DNA from: CAYVXE01 sp964455375
Lineage (GTDB): Bacteria; Zhuqueibacterota; Zhuqueibacteria; Oceanimicrobiales; Oceanimicrobiaceae
DNA length: 39,860 nucleotides
NCBI GenBank assembly: GCA_964455375.1
Contig: CAYVXE010000033.1
Span: 1-39,860, forward strand
Reading direction: 5' to 3'
Of this stretch, positions 15,509 through 25,444 are shown piece by piece; within the stretch, counting starts at the first letter, position 1; each line of letters opens with the position of its first letter. Made by a program: the position numbers and the translations under genes. The notes under the pieces were generated by a model that saw only the letters and a program-made list of their open reading frames with translations, did no database searches and had not been told where the DNA came from.

Positions 15509-18064
15509 ATGATGACGCCCAACCTAAATAAATCCATCGACGAAAAATATGAAATTATCCATGAAATTAAAAAGGGTGGTTTTGGAATCGTCTATTATGG
15601 TGTGGATAAAAAATTAAACAAACCGGTAGCGATAAAAGAAATAGCACAAAATTTACTGGCTGATCCGAAATATCTGGACATGTTCCAGGAAGAAGCCCTT
15701 AATATTGCCAAACTAAGCCACAACAACATCGTCCATATTTATGAACTGAAAAAACTTGCTAACGGTCATATTTATATCGTCATGGAATACATTGACGGCA
15801 TTGACCTGGAAAAAATCATTCGCAACCTGAGAAAACAGAACCGTCAGATTCCCGCACACCTCGCCGTTTTTATCATTTCAGAAATTTGCATGGCGCTGGA
15901 CTATGCGCACCAGCGGCGGGATGCCTTCACGAACAAACCTTTGAATTTAGTCCATCAGGACATTTCCCCTTCCAACATTATGATTTCACGGTTCGGCGGT
16001 ATCAAACTCATCGATTTTGGCATTGCCTCCGTAAAACGGTACCAGCAGAAAGAAAAGAAAGACAACAAACTCAGAGGAAAAATCCCTTACATGGCGCCGG
16101 AACAATTGCTCATGGGCAACCATCCTGACCACCGGTCAGACCTGTTCTCCCTGGGTCTTGTCCTCTATGAGACGCTTACCGGTGAAAGACTTTTCAATTC
16201 TCAGGAAGAAGTTGTCGCGGCCGGTAAAAATGCCAAACTTTTCAGGAAAACGCTAAAAAACAAAAAACTTCCCGGCGCACTGTTTAAAATTATCTCTAAA
16301 GCGTTGGAAATTGATATTTCCAAACGTTATCAGAACGCGAATCACATGTACATAGATTTGCTGCAGTATCTGATTTCCTGCAATGAGACCGGTGAGCTGA
16401 TGGATCAATTGGCGGGCTTTATCGGACAGCAGTTTGACAACCGTACCCCACTTCCCGAAGCGACGCCATTCACGTCATCTCCGGAAAAAATTGACCGGCA
16501 ATCACCACCCTCTCCGGTAAATTCATATATGCCCAATCCGGTGGATACCGATAGTTTACGATATAATCCAGTCTCCGAACCTCTTGATTATTCGCAGCCG
16601 CTTCTGACCGATAACGTCAATCAGACACAGTTCCAAACCATTTCTACGATGGAACTTGACGCTGAAGATGAAGATCTAAAAACCGTCATTGACGTTATCC
16701 GCATTTCTGCACGAAACAATAAGAGACGCATTTTCACAGGGCTTTTTGCCGCTTTTATTATCCTCATTGTTTTAGGAACATTAGACATTATGAACGGCTG
16801 GACGCAGGCGGGCTTGAAAATGTACGACTGGATTTTCCCACCGGCCGTTCATATTTCTTCCGTCCCGCCGAATGCTGAGGTTTATCTTGACGATCAAAAA
16901 TTAGAAGGACGATCACCACTTGGAATTGACAAAATCACACCCGGACCACACAAACTCGAATTACGTTTAAGCGGATACAAACCAATCATTAAGTCCCTAT
17001 TTGTCCCAGGTGAAGGGGCCATCCGGGTTCAGGGTATTTCCACAGACGAGACCGATCATGATTACTTGTTCCGCTTCAATACAGAAATCGAAATCTCCTC
17101 AAATCCACCTGGAGCAGACGTCTTTGTAAACGGCATCCGATACAATCGAAAAACACCTTGTACCATTTCGTGGGAGGCAGGCACCCCCTTTTCCCTGGAA
17201 CTGCAGCGCCCGGGATTTAATAATTTGACCGGGTATTCATTAAATACGGTTGAAGGATATGATGAAGTCGATGACCGCAGATTCTGGGATTTGAAGGTAT
17301 TAATAAATGATTACACAAAATATGCCGTCACCGGGATTTTTCGAAAAGCGATTATTATTAATACGGTTCCGGACGGTGTAGAAATTATTGATGTCAAAAC
17401 CAACCGCTCTCTGGGAAAAACAGGGAGTGATAAAATTTTATTATTACAGGCCGGTACGCATGAACTTGAATTACAAAAACCGCATTTTCTCGCGAAGAAA
17501 ATTCAATTGACGGTTAATGAAAACACGCGAGACAAAATTCGGGCTGTAATGTCCAGAAACATCCGGTTTAGTAGCATCGACCAATCAGCGTCAGGTAAGC
17601 AAGATATTGGAGCCGAGCTTATCAGTTTAAAAAGCGGTTCGAATGAATATTTGCGCAAAAGCCGGCGGACACCGCTGGAACTATCGCTTCCAGCCTATAC
17701 TTATAAAGCGGTGTTTTCAAAACCCGGATTTAAAAGCCGGCAGGTCGCCATTGGTCCCGAGACAAACAGCGTGAAAGTGGCTCTCGAACCGCTCAAGGCT
17801 ACCATAAAAATTACCGTGATCGATGCGCTCACAGAACAAGTTGTTCCAGGAGCCGAAATTTATTTCAACGGATTTAATCAACCAAAAGCAAAAGACACAT
17901 TTTTGACCCAAACCAATACGAGCGGAGAAGGGACAGGAGACATTCAGGCAGGAAATTATACGTTTAAAATCTTGAAAGCCGGGTATAATTCTGAAATGAG
18001 AAACATCGTCACCAAAGCGGGTGACTCACAAAATTATATCGTCGAATTGTACCCATCAAATTAA
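15509..18064 (+). CDS. Transmembrane Ser/Thr protein kinase with periplasmic PEGA repeats
   Basis: This is an 851-residue receptor-type kinase. The cytoplasmic kinase domain (about 14-290) has a glycine loop KKGGFGIVYYG (21-31), lysine K43 in AIKE, catalytic loop VHQDISPSN with D151, DFG at 169-171 and APE at 196-198, so it should be active. The residue before the catalytic Asp is Gln rather than Arg (non-RD), so activation-loop phosphorylation may not control it. A Pro/Ser-rich linker is followed by one membrane helix (about 408-428). The periplasmic part has PEGA-type repeats (about 447-500, 526-575, 614-668 and a weaker one 700-750) and a final carboxypeptidase-regulatory-like beta domain (765-845). 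GAGG (15497-15500) is well placed. It is first gene behind the sigma-54 promoter and five bases before the FHA gene. Confidence 0.93.
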   Translation: MMTPNLNKSIDEKYEIIHEIKKGGFGIVYYGVDKKLNKPVAIKEIAQNLLADPKYLDMFQEEALNIAKLSHNNIVHIYELKKLANGHIYIVMEYIDGIDLEKIIRNLRKQNRQIPAHLAVFIISEICMALDYAHQRRDAFTNKPLNLVHQDISPSNIMISRFGGIKLIDFGIASVKRYQQKEKKDNKLRGKIPYMAPEQLLMGNHPDHRSDLFSLGLVLYETLTGERLFNSQEEVVAAGKNAKLFRKTLKNKKLPGALFKIISKALEIDISKRYQNANHMYIDLLQYLISCNETGELMDQLAGFIGQQFDNRTPLPEATPFTSSPEKIDRQSPPSPVNSYMPNPVDTDSLRYNPVSEPLDYSQPLLTDNVNQTQFQTISTMELDAEDEDLKTVIDVIRISARNNKRRIFTGLFAAFIILIVLGTLDIMNGWTQAGLKMYDWIFPPAVHISSVPPNAEVYLDDQKLEGRSPLGIDKITPGPHKLELRLSGYKPIIKSLFVPGEGAIRVQGISTDETDHDYLFRFNTEIEISSNPPGADVFVNGIRYNRKTPCTISWEAGTPFSLELQRPGFNNLTGYSLNTVEGYDEVDDRRFWDLKVLINDYTKYAVTGIFRKAIIINTVPDGVEIIDVKTNRSLGKTGSDKILLLQAGTHELELQKPHFLAKKIQLTVNENTRDKIRAVMSRNIRFSSIDQSASGKQDIGAELISLKSGSNEYLRKSRRTPLELSLPAYTYKAVFSKPGFKSRQVAIGPETNSVKVALEPLKATIKITVIDALTEQVVPGAEIYFNGFNQPKAKDTFLTQTNTSGEGTGDIQAGNYTFKILKAGYNSEMRNIVTKAGDSQNYIVELYPSN

Positions 18065-18069
18065 ACCTT

Positions 18070-20787
18070 ATGCCAAAACTGATTATTAGAAAAGGTCGCG
18101 ACATCGTTAAGAAACTAGCCATTCCTGAGGATATCCTCGCCTTTACGGTGGGCTCGGAACAGGGAAACGACATCATCATTAGCGAAGAACGTATTTCATA
18201 TTTTCACCTGCAATTCGAAAAACAAACAGACAACTACTTTGTCCGTGACCTTCAAAGCAAATCGGGTACATATATTAATGGGAAGAGAATCACGTCGAGA
18301 ACCATTCTCAAAAACAATGATGAGATAGGGCTTGGTAACCATTTGATCACATTTGTACAACCGAACCAGGCTGCAAACAACATCCACCTTGACAACAGCG
18401 ACCGGGAAAACAGACCGACTAAAACGATCGAGCAAAACTCTAACTTACATCTTTTCTTTGACCTTCGGGAGTTAAAAGAAAAAATATCTGGCATGCCAAA
18501 GCTGAATCAATTGAACAGGCTGCTACACGATGACTCTCTCTGGGAGAATCATACGTCGCATTTTGAAGACCAGCCTAAGACAGAAACAACATCACGAACA
18601 AACATGGACGGACAAAACTCATTTCCGGAGTTTCCGGATAGTAGCAATCACAACGATATTCTTCCTGAAACCGAAAACAAAAATGGCCCCGATGGAAATG
18701 GTAAACTGCTAACGCCACAATGGGAAACGTCTGAACCCGCTGAAAGCACACAGCCAGCCATCACAGAGCACAAGAGTCTATCTTTTGAAGCGTCTCAATC
18801 AGAAATTTCAAACTCAAACGCCCCTGTCGAGTTACCAGGACCGCAATCACCAATGGTCACTGAGAAGGAAACGAACTGCTACCTTTTGGGGATAAACGGA
18901 TATTACCTCGGCAGAAAATTTCGAATCAGAAAATCCCGTACCCGAATCGGTCGTGACCAGAAGTTAAACGACATTGTTATTCGCAAGAACACAAAAGGCA
19001 GCCTTGATCAAAGCGTCTCCCGCCGGCATGCGACGGTCAATTTCAAAAAGAACGAATATTTTATTTCCGACAAACGCAGTAAAACCCGTACCCGGTTAAA
19101 TCGGCATGTCATTACCGAGGGTGAAGAAATCAGAATCCACCCGTCTGACGAAGTAGAAATCATCAGCGACCGAAAGAACCACATTTTCCGATTCGTCAAA
19201 GAAGGTGATTGGAATTTCAGTTATCCGCAAAAGGCAGGTCCCTGGCATTTGCGCTATCGTTTACAGCTACTGAGCCTGCTCACAGGACTTCTTGTGTTAG
19301 CCGCAGGCGTCGTGGGTGTGCATGCATATTTAACCACAAATTACCTTACGCACGAAAATCACCAGTTGACCGGAGAGATCTCAACATGGTATGAAAAGCA
19401 AGCCAATTTAGCCGCAATGGCCAGTCCGGTAAGCCCTGCAGCGAAAAGTTATCCGGCAATTGCGGATTTCAATCGCGACCACTTTGTCGACCTTATCTAC
19501 ATTGATCCTGCCGGTACGCTAACATCTGTTGACGGCAAAACAAAACAAGTTCTCTGGCAAAATACCGATTTTCAGGCCCTGTCTGACATACCGGTCACCA
19601 TCGCAGATTTGTTTGATGACGGGTTACCTGACATTCTGCTGGTTTCAGATGATTTACGATTAAGAGCTATCGATGGCATTTGGGGGTTGGAAATCTGGAA
19701 AAGCCCTATTTTGCCCGGTCCTTTAACCGGCCCGCCGGCCATAGCCGACTTCAACCACGACGGCTCGAAAGACCTGGTTATTGCGTCAACATCGGGAAGG
19801 GTTTACATCGGCTTTTCTCATCTGGAAAGCGTTAATTGGACAAGCCTGAACATTCACACTCAAACGCATTCCACGGCGAGTATTCTGCATAAGGCAAATA
19901 GCCGGGCGCCGATTATTTTATTAGGAACGGAATTTGGCAAACTTTTATTTATCGATCCGCTTAGTAAATCGGTCATTAGAGAAATAGATGTGAATGAAGA
20001 AATAAATAAAGCCAGCGGCAAATTTGACATAAGCGGAGCGGTGCGGACGCCGGTAGCCGTAGCGGACCTCGATGGCGATGGCCAGCAGGATTATGTGGTT
20101 ACAACAACGGAAGGAAACATCCTGGCAATGAATGGTAAAACAAACAAACGTCTCTGGTTTGATGTGGCGGAACAACAAAGCTCAGACGCAGGCCATACCT
20201 CTCCTATGTCAGTATTGGGAGATATGGACGGCGACGGACTGGCAGATGTAGCCACCATCACTCCGAACGGCCGGATTCGTGCGTTCAAGGGAACCGGTAA
20301 AGCTCGCGACCATAAATTAATTTTGTGGGAATATCCATCGCAAAAACAGGGTGATTTTATAGGTGCTCCGGTCTTAGCGGATATTGATAAAAATGGCAGG
20401 AAGGATGTATTGGCCACTAGCAGCGATGGCAGCATGTCTCTTTTAGGCGGTTCTGACGGACATGTTTTATTAAAAAGTAAAAAAGCACTGGCAGTAAACG
20501 GTGTTCCGCTTATCGCAGACCTCGACAATAATCACTCAATTGATATTCTGACTTTACGCGCGGACAATCAATTCCACAATTTAAACGTGAACAGTAAATT
20601 TTTGGCCGGTAAAATATTGTTTGGCCAACTGTATTACAATGGAGAACACACGAGCTATTCTAATCTTGTTATGGAGGACAGCGGCAGATACGACCTGTTC
20701 ATCGGATTGTCAGTCTTTGTTGCCCTACTTGCCATAGGAGCAAATGGAATTATCCGAAAAAAGAGGAGTCAATTAAATTACTACTAA
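18070..20787 (+). CDS. Double-FHA protein with periplasmic FG-GAP beta-propeller between two membrane helices
   Basis: This protein is 905 residues. FHA domains bind phosphothreonine. FHA1 (about 22-95) keeps the Ser/His of RISYFH but has GSEQGN where the phosphate-binding Arg is usual, so it may be weak. FHA2 (about 287-365) has the full RIGRD...SVSRRHATV signature. A polar linker joins them. A membrane helix (about 398-420) leads to seven calcium-loop-like repeats of the pattern ADxxxDGxxD: 462-478, 509-525, 556-572, 662-678, 714-730, 767-783 and 813-829. They are about 50 residues apart, with one double-length gap (570-662) that may hide a degenerate blade. This fits an integrin-like propeller in the periplasm. 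A second helix (about 874-893) ends in IIRKKRS. The partner is likely the kinase encoded five bases upstream (inference). Confidence 0.9.
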   Translation: MPKLIIRKGRDIVKKLAIPEDILAFTVGSEQGNDIIISEERISYFHLQFEKQTDNYFVRDLQSKSGTYINGKRITSRTILKNNDEIGLGNHLITFVQPNQAANNIHLDNSDRENRPTKTIEQNSNLHLFFDLRELKEKISGMPKLNQLNRLLHDDSLWENHTSHFEDQPKTETTSRTNMDGQNSFPEFPDSSNHNDILPETENKNGPDGNGKLLTPQWETSEPAESTQPAITEHKSLSFEASQSEISNSNAPVELPGPQSPMVTEKETNCYLLGINGYYLGRKFRIRKSRTRIGRDQKLNDIVIRKNTKGSLDQSVSRRHATVNFKKNEYFISDKRSKTRTRLNRHVITEGEEIRIHPSDEVEIISDRKNHIFRFVKEGDWNFSYPQKAGPWHLRYRLQLLSLLTGLLVLAAGVVGVHAYLTTNYLTHENHQLTGEISTWYEKQANLAAMASPVSPAAKSYPAIADFNRDHFVDLIYIDPAGTLTSVDGKTKQVLWQNTDFQALSDIPVTIADLFDDGLPDILLVSDDLRLRAIDGIWGLEIWKSPILPGPLTGPPAIADFNHDGSKDLVIASTSGRVYIGFSHLESVNWTSLNIHTQTHSTASILHKANSRAPIILLGTEFGKLLFIDPLSKSVIREIDVNEEINKASGKFDISGAVRTPVAVADLDGDGQQDYVVTTTEGNILAMNGKTNKRLWFDVAEQQSSDAGHTSPMSVLGDMDGDGLADVATITPNGRIRAFKGTGKARDHKLILWEYPSQKQGDFIGAPVLADIDKNGRKDVLATSSDGSMSLLGGSDGHVLLKSKKALAVNGVPLIADLDNNHSIDILTLRADNQFHNLNVNSKFLAGKILFGQLYYNGEHTSYSNLVMEDSGRYDLFIGLSVFVALLAIGANGIIRKKRSQLNYY

Positions 20788-20811
20788 CATTTTTCACTTG
20801 GCTTGAGGTGT

Positions 20812-20841
20812 ATTCCTTCCCGACAGCCGCCGGGAAGGAAT
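20812..20841. other. Perfect 11-bp hairpin between the FHA and PP2C genes
   Basis: ATTCCTTCCCG (20812-20822), loop ACAGCCGC, CGGGAAGGAAT (20831-20841). No T-tract follows on either strand, so it is not a standard Rho-independent terminator. It may be an RNA-processing or stability element, or a repeat remnant. Confidence 0.6.
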
Positions 20842-21120
20842 CTAAATCCTGGCATGCTATCTATAGATTTTCTCATAAAAGCGATTGCTGTGCATGATCA
20901 TTGCTCATCAGATTTCTTATTGCTTTTACGAGGCTTAGGTTATTTTAACGACGTGAGAAATGTCAGTTACTATTAACCTGAACGATTCCCGCTGCGGCGA
21001 AGCCGCAAATGCAGGGAACACAGAAGTAACAGAGGGGAAGGATTTTCACAGATTTTTTTCCGGAAAAATCATGTAAGAATCCGTTTTTAATACGTTCGAA
21101 TCAAGAATTAAAAACAGCGA
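20842..21120 (+). other. Rest of the FHA-PP2C spacer, no gene seen
   Basis: With the hairpin, 333 bases separate the FHA and phosphatase genes. A small GCGGC-GAA-GCCGC hairpin sits at 20994-21006. No recognisable promoter, ribosome-binding site or gene was seen. The long gap suggests the phosphatase gene may have its own promoter, unlike the five-base spacing between the kinase and FHA genes. Confidence 0.4.
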
Positions 21121-22518
21121 ATGGCAAAAAAGCAAAAATTTCAGGTAACAACGGCAGCTTACAGCGATATTGGAATCCGTCGAAAGGCTAACGAGGATTG
21201 TTACTTTCTCTCTCCGGAAGCGGACTTAATGATTGTGTGCGATGGCATGGGCGGACAGGTAGCAGGGGGATTTGCGAGTAAAATTGCAGTGGAAACCATT
21301 AAAGATGTTTATTACGGAATCCAAAAGTCACAGCTTCAAAAAGTACTTCTGGACATTGAACTCGATCTCACGGATGCCACCGCTCGCTTAGTGGCCGCTG
21401 TGAGAATGGCAAACAGGCGATTGAATAAAATTGCTGCTCAATTTCCCAAACTTCACGGCATGGGAACAACCGTTGTAGCATTGGCGCTGAATGAAAATCT
21501 GGCAACGATGGTACACGTCGGCGACAGCCGCATATTCCGCATAAGCGGAAAAAATGTCCTGCAATTGACCGAGGACCATTCCTGGTTGAACGAACTGATC
21601 GAAGATGATGAAATCAATGAAGAGCAGATTGAAACATTTCAGGAAAAAAATGTCATCACCAGGGCTCTGGGAACATCGTCCACGGTAAGATTAGACGTGC
21701 ATTGCGAAAAGTACAGAAGAAACGATGTTTATGTCCTGAGCACAGACGGCATGCACAATTCAGTGCCCGCAAATGATATTTATCGTATTTACAGAAAACA
21801 GCACTACTCGGTTGAATCATTTACGAAAGCGCTCATCGAAAAAGCTAAAAAGAGAGACGGCTCAGACAACATCACAGTCTCGGTGGCAAAAATGAACAAA
21901 GACTGTGAAGAAACAAGTTATATCGGGATTTCCACCACAATTTCCGAAGAGAATGAAAGAGTTACACAAAAAGAAGATAAATTGCTCCAGGACTATTACG
22001 GAAACCCTAAATCAACCTTAATGAAAAAAGCTGATATGAATGACATGAAACAAAACAGATTTTTAGTTCCTGCAATGGTTGTGCTCACCGGTGCTATATG
22101 CTTTTTATTGGGCATGATTTTGCAAAATGCAAATTCGAAACCCGTAAATGTGCCAGACCGGACCATTGCAAAATACCAGAGTCCGGCACTCTCACGAAAT
22201 CAGGGAGAATATCAGACGGACAGCAAACTCGGGAATAACCAGACCGACATTGTACGCTCCGGTATTCGCGAAGACGCGATTCTGGCGCTGGTCTTTTTCA
22301 ATAGTCTGGAAGATTACCAAAACACATCTTTGGAAAAAAGAGCCGATATCCTGGACAAAATTCAGCCATATATAAATGAAAAATCCATGATTAACAGTGA
22401 TTTTTCATTATTCCTCATCGACTCAGACAATAATGTCATTCGAAAAACATCGGGACTAAAGATACCCGGACTGGACACGGCAGCAAAAGAAATGGCTGCT
22501 AACAAAAACAGAAATTAA
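21121..22518 (+). CDS. Membrane-anchored PP2C-type Ser/Thr phosphatase
   Basis: This 465-residue protein should reverse phosphorylation by the locus kinase. The PP2C domain (about 10-258) carries the metal ligands: NED (24-26), CDGMGGQVAG (D41, G42), VHVGDSRIFRI, STDGMHN (D209) and GSDNITV (D249), with LTEDHSW between. A single helix follows (about 314-334, VPAMVVLTGAICFLLGMIL), then about 130 residues outside the cytoplasm with no recognised fold, including FSLFLIDSDNNVIRKTSG. It is shaped like bacterial PstP/PppA phosphatases with a membrane tail. The ATG at 21121 has no clear Shine-Dalgarno site but gives the correct N-terminus. Eleven bases separate it from the next gene. Confidence 0.93.
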   Translation: MAKKQKFQVTTAAYSDIGIRRKANEDCYFLSPEADLMIVCDGMGGQVAGGFASKIAVETIKDVYYGIQKSQLQKVLLDIELDLTDATARLVAAVRMANRRLNKIAAQFPKLHGMGTTVVALALNENLATMVHVGDSRIFRISGKNVLQLTEDHSWLNELIEDDEINEEQIETFQEKNVITRALGTSSTVRLDVHCEKYRRNDVYVLSTDGMHNSVPANDIYRIYRKQHYSVESFTKALIEKAKKRDGSDNITVSVAKMNKDCEETSYIGISTTISEENERVTQKEDKLLQDYYGNPKSTLMKKADMNDMKQNRFLVPAMVVLTGAICFLLGMILQNANSKPVNVPDRTIAKYQSPALSRNQGEYQTDSKLGNNQTDIVRSGIREDAILALVFFNSLEDYQNTSLEKRADILDKIQPYINEKSMINSDFSLFLIDSDNNVIRKTSGLKIPGLDTAAKEMAANKNRN

Positions 22519-22529
22519 CCCACAGAATC

Positions 22530-22931
22530 ATGATGCTGTTCACCATTTTACCAATTGTACTGATTTTGATCTTCCTGTTTATCGGAATTGTGCTGCTAAC
22601 CCCGGAATTGCGCATGAAACTATATCTGTGGCAGGGGGATCAGAACAAAGCCCGTAAAATTCTGGAATCGCTGCTGGAGCAAAATCCGGACAGGATTGGC
22701 CTTTACCTGAAATTAGGTGAAATCTACTACCTGGAAAACCGCCGCGACCGCAAGGCATTGCGCGTGTTCGAATTGATCCTGAAATTGAAAGCCGATTTTC
22801 CCTTCCGCGATGACATTTACACAATCGTGGCGAAGCACTACATCCAGGAAGGCCGAAAAGACTCCGAAGCCATTCGTTTAATCGAAAAAGCCGTGGACAA
22901 GGAAATGAACCGCTTAAAAGCAACTGCTTAA
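22530..22931 (+). CDS. Small membrane-anchored TPR protein
   Basis: This protein is 133 residues. A strong N-terminal helix (FTILPIVLILIFLFIGIVLL) anchors it, and the rest is TPR-like helical hairpins: NKARKILESLLEQNPDRIGL, YLKLGEIYYL, RKALRVFELILKLKADFP, and EAIRLIEKAVDKE. TPR arrays bind other proteins; this one probably docks a partner at the inner membrane. It lies between the phosphatase and the pseudokinase genes with short spacers, so it belongs to the same transcript. The ATG at 22530 is followed at once by a second ATG; either is possible. Confidence 0.8.
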   Translation: MMLFTILPIVLILIFLFIGIVLLTPELRMKLYLWQGDQNKARKILESLLEQNPDRIGLYLKLGEIYYLENRRDRKALRVFELILKLKADFPFRDDIYTIVAKHYIQEGRKDSEAIRLIEKAVDKEMNRLKATA

Positions 22932-22946
22932 CGCACAGGTTACAAC

Positions 22947-25427
22947 ATGCCGGACATCAATATTAATAACAACAAAGATTTAGTCATTATGATCATGGCC
23001 CTTGGCGACGCCTATCTCGAAAAAGGGCTTTATGCAGAAGCCTTGAAACGCTACAATCAGCTCCTGGCACACAAGATCGCCAACAAACGTATTTATACCA
23101 ATCTCAGCAAAACCCTCATGGGAATGAAACGCTTCGACAGCCAGGCAATGGCCGTTTATCAGAAAGCCATTGAATATGACCCGGCAAATGTGGAAATCTA
23201 TCATATTTTGGCGAAAAGCTTTCTGCAGGAAAAACGCGATGACGACGAAGCAGTACGTATCTATGAAATCGCTCTCAAAACAAAATCTCCCGACTTCTTG
23301 CAAATCGCAGATTTTCTCAGTGCCTTATTTTACATGCGTAACGACTACAGCAACTGTAAAGCAATGACCGAAAAACTACTAAAAAAAACCGGTTATCAGG
23401 AAAAAATCGTCACTTATTTTCTCGACTGTTCATGGAAAACGCATTCTTACCATGAAGCGGCCAACGCTTTAAAAGAACTTATCGATAAAGAAAAAGAAAA
23501 TGAAATCTTACTCAAATATTTATGCCTCACTTATCTGGAAAAATCACATCACAGTTTTCTTCATGAGGAACCGGTCACCTTTAGTTTCATCGACCGGGAA
23601 TTAGCAAAATCCTACCTGAACATGCTGCCGAAGTTTGAACATCTCCAGGATTTGACCTTCTACCTGGAATTACAACGTTTCCTTTCGGACAGTAAATACT
23701 GGGGAAATCTGGACATTCTCGCGCAACATGAAGAAAATGCGCTCGTTCTACAGCAGGCGCAGCAGCACGCCGTGGAAGCGGAACCTCCTGCGGTCAATAA
23801 GTACACCTTTAGCAGAAACCGGCAAATTATGGAGAGATTAAGCAGCCTTGATAAAATCTCTGAACAAGATTTTCCCACGCGCGGCTCTCTGACTTTTGAG
23901 GATTTTCAAAGTGACCGGCCCGCCATCTTTTCAGAATTGGCTGAGGACTCATCAACGTTCAAAATCCCGGAAGATGCAGATATTATCATAACAATTGAAC
24001 TGTCAAATTATGACAAATTAAAATCGGATATTGATACAGACCGATTATGGCAACTGAAAAGCAAATTCATTTTCATTTTAACGAAACTCCTGGAGAAATA
24101 CCGCATCGGGCAAATGTTGTCAACCACAAACGGATTTTTAATTTTTGATAAAAATATCATCAATTCGGTTACTTTGTCTGTAGATCTATTAAATAAGATA
24201 AACAGATTTAATTTCATGGATGACGTTGAGAAAAAACTGCACGTTTCCATTGGCATTCACCATGCACGCAACGGCCTGAAGACGAATAGCGACGACTTTC
24301 TGAAAGAATTGAGTATCGGGGTGAAATTAGGAATTGTAAACGAGACGGACTTGCCAGAAGAAGACAGACCCATGTACGCAAAAGTTTTTCAAAAAACCGA
24401 TCGCATTTTCCTCAGCTCAAAAGCATACCGGGAAATTAAAAGTTCAAAGCGTTACCGTGTCGGCCCCATTGGACAATTTAAGTTAAAATATTTAAAAGAA
24501 AAACTAAGCATTCACGAAGTTTCCTGGCGTAACCCCATTGACGACCTCAAATTCGGTTATATCAGAAATCTGGGTCGTTTCAATTTGCTTGCGGAAATCG
24601 GTGATAAAGGCGGCATTAAAGTTTTCAAAGCCAAGGATCCGGATCTGCAGCGGTTTGTGATTCTGAAAGTCATTCAGTCGGAAATGTTCAATGCTCTGCC
24701 CGAAAACAATCCACATAAAATTGAATTTTATCGCATCGCCCGGTCATTGGCGCAGATGAATCACCAGAATGTTGCCAATATTTATGATGTGGATGAAGAC
24801 CAGGGACTTACATTTATCGTTCGGCAATTTATAGAAGGACAAACGATTACCGAACGCTTTCTTCGGGAGCCGGTTTTTAAGCCTGAGCTTTTTATTAAGA
24901 TCATTTACCAGATATTTAAAGGGCTGCAATACGCACACCGGCTCGGATACTCGCATTTGAATCTAAAACCGACCAATATTCGGGTCGGAGAAAACAACGA
25001 AACCAAAATAATGGACTTTTTAATTCCAGGTTCTGCTCTGGCAGATTACAGCAGCCGTAGCAGCGAAAACCACAAAATGTACTGGTCGCCGGAACAAGTG
25101 CAGGGACAAAAAGGCGACAGCCGCAGCGACATTTTCTCCCTGGGTGTGGTGATGTACGAAACGGTGACGCGGCAACACCCGTTTGTTGACCCAAATTACC
25201 AGTCCATCGACGAGGCGATTTTACAAAAATCGCCGGCTATGCCATCAGAGATCAATCCCAAAGTACCAAAATTTTGCGATGCGCTCATTCTTAAAAGCAT
25301 GGCCAAAAATCCGGAGAACCGGGTGCAGTCGGCAGAACAAATTGTGACGCTGCTGAAAAAGAATTTCGAGAAAATCCTGTTTTCGACTTTTACGTATCAA
25401 ATTGCACAGTCACGAAATTCCTTTTAA
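22947..25427 (+). CDS. TPR - degenerate nucleotide-cyclase-like - pseudokinase protein
   Basis: This soluble protein is 826 residues. TPR-like helices fill about 12-265. Residues about 342-525 have the strand/helix order of a class III cyclase domain (IIITIELSNYDKL, then TTNGFLIFD, then LHVSIGIHHARNG), but the first metal Asp appears to be Glu (351) and the second Asn (395), so cyclase activity is unlikely. A Ser/Thr kinase fold follows (about 543-806). K574 is kept in VILKV, but the catalytic loop reads SHLNLKPTN (N672 replaces the Asp), DFG is DFL (690-692), and the Gly loop is poor. It is therefore a predicted pseudokinase, a scaffold or allosteric partner. The C-lobe RSDIFSLGVVMYETV is normal. 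A paralogue with the same layout starts at 38026. It follows the TPR gene by 15 bases. Confidence 0.87.
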   Translation: MPDININNNKDLVIMIMALGDAYLEKGLYAEALKRYNQLLAHKIANKRIYTNLSKTLMGMKRFDSQAMAVYQKAIEYDPANVEIYHILAKSFLQEKRDDDEAVRIYEIALKTKSPDFLQIADFLSALFYMRNDYSNCKAMTEKLLKKTGYQEKIVTYFLDCSWKTHSYHEAANALKELIDKEKENEILLKYLCLTYLEKSHHSFLHEEPVTFSFIDRELAKSYLNMLPKFEHLQDLTFYLELQRFLSDSKYWGNLDILAQHEENALVLQQAQQHAVEAEPPAVNKYTFSRNRQIMERLSSLDKISEQDFPTRGSLTFEDFQSDRPAIFSELAEDSSTFKIPEDADIIITIELSNYDKLKSDIDTDRLWQLKSKFIFILTKLLEKYRIGQMLSTTNGFLIFDKNIINSVTLSVDLLNKINRFNFMDDVEKKLHVSIGIHHARNGLKTNSDDFLKELSIGVKLGIVNETDLPEEDRPMYAKVFQKTDRIFLSSKAYREIKSSKRYRVGPIGQFKLKYLKEKLSIHEVSWRNPIDDLKFGYIRNLGRFNLLAEIGDKGGIKVFKAKDPDLQRFVILKVIQSEMFNALPENNPHKIEFYRIARSLAQMNHQNVANIYDVDEDQGLTFIVRQFIEGQTITERFLREPVFKPELFIKIIYQIFKGLQYAHRLGYSHLNLKPTNIRVGENNETKIMDFLIPGSALADYSSRSSENHKMYWSPEQVQGQKGDSRSDIFSLGVVMYETVTRQHPFVDPNYQSIDEAILQKSPAMPSEINPKVPKFCDALILKSMAKNPENRVQSAEQIVTLLKKNFEKILFSTFTYQIAQSRNSF

Positions 25428-25444
25428 CGAATCGTGAGGAAAAG

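Noticed and set aside
22947..25427. Active Ser/Thr kinase
   Set aside because: Catalytic Asp replaced by Asn and DFG changed to DFL; treated as a pseudokinase.
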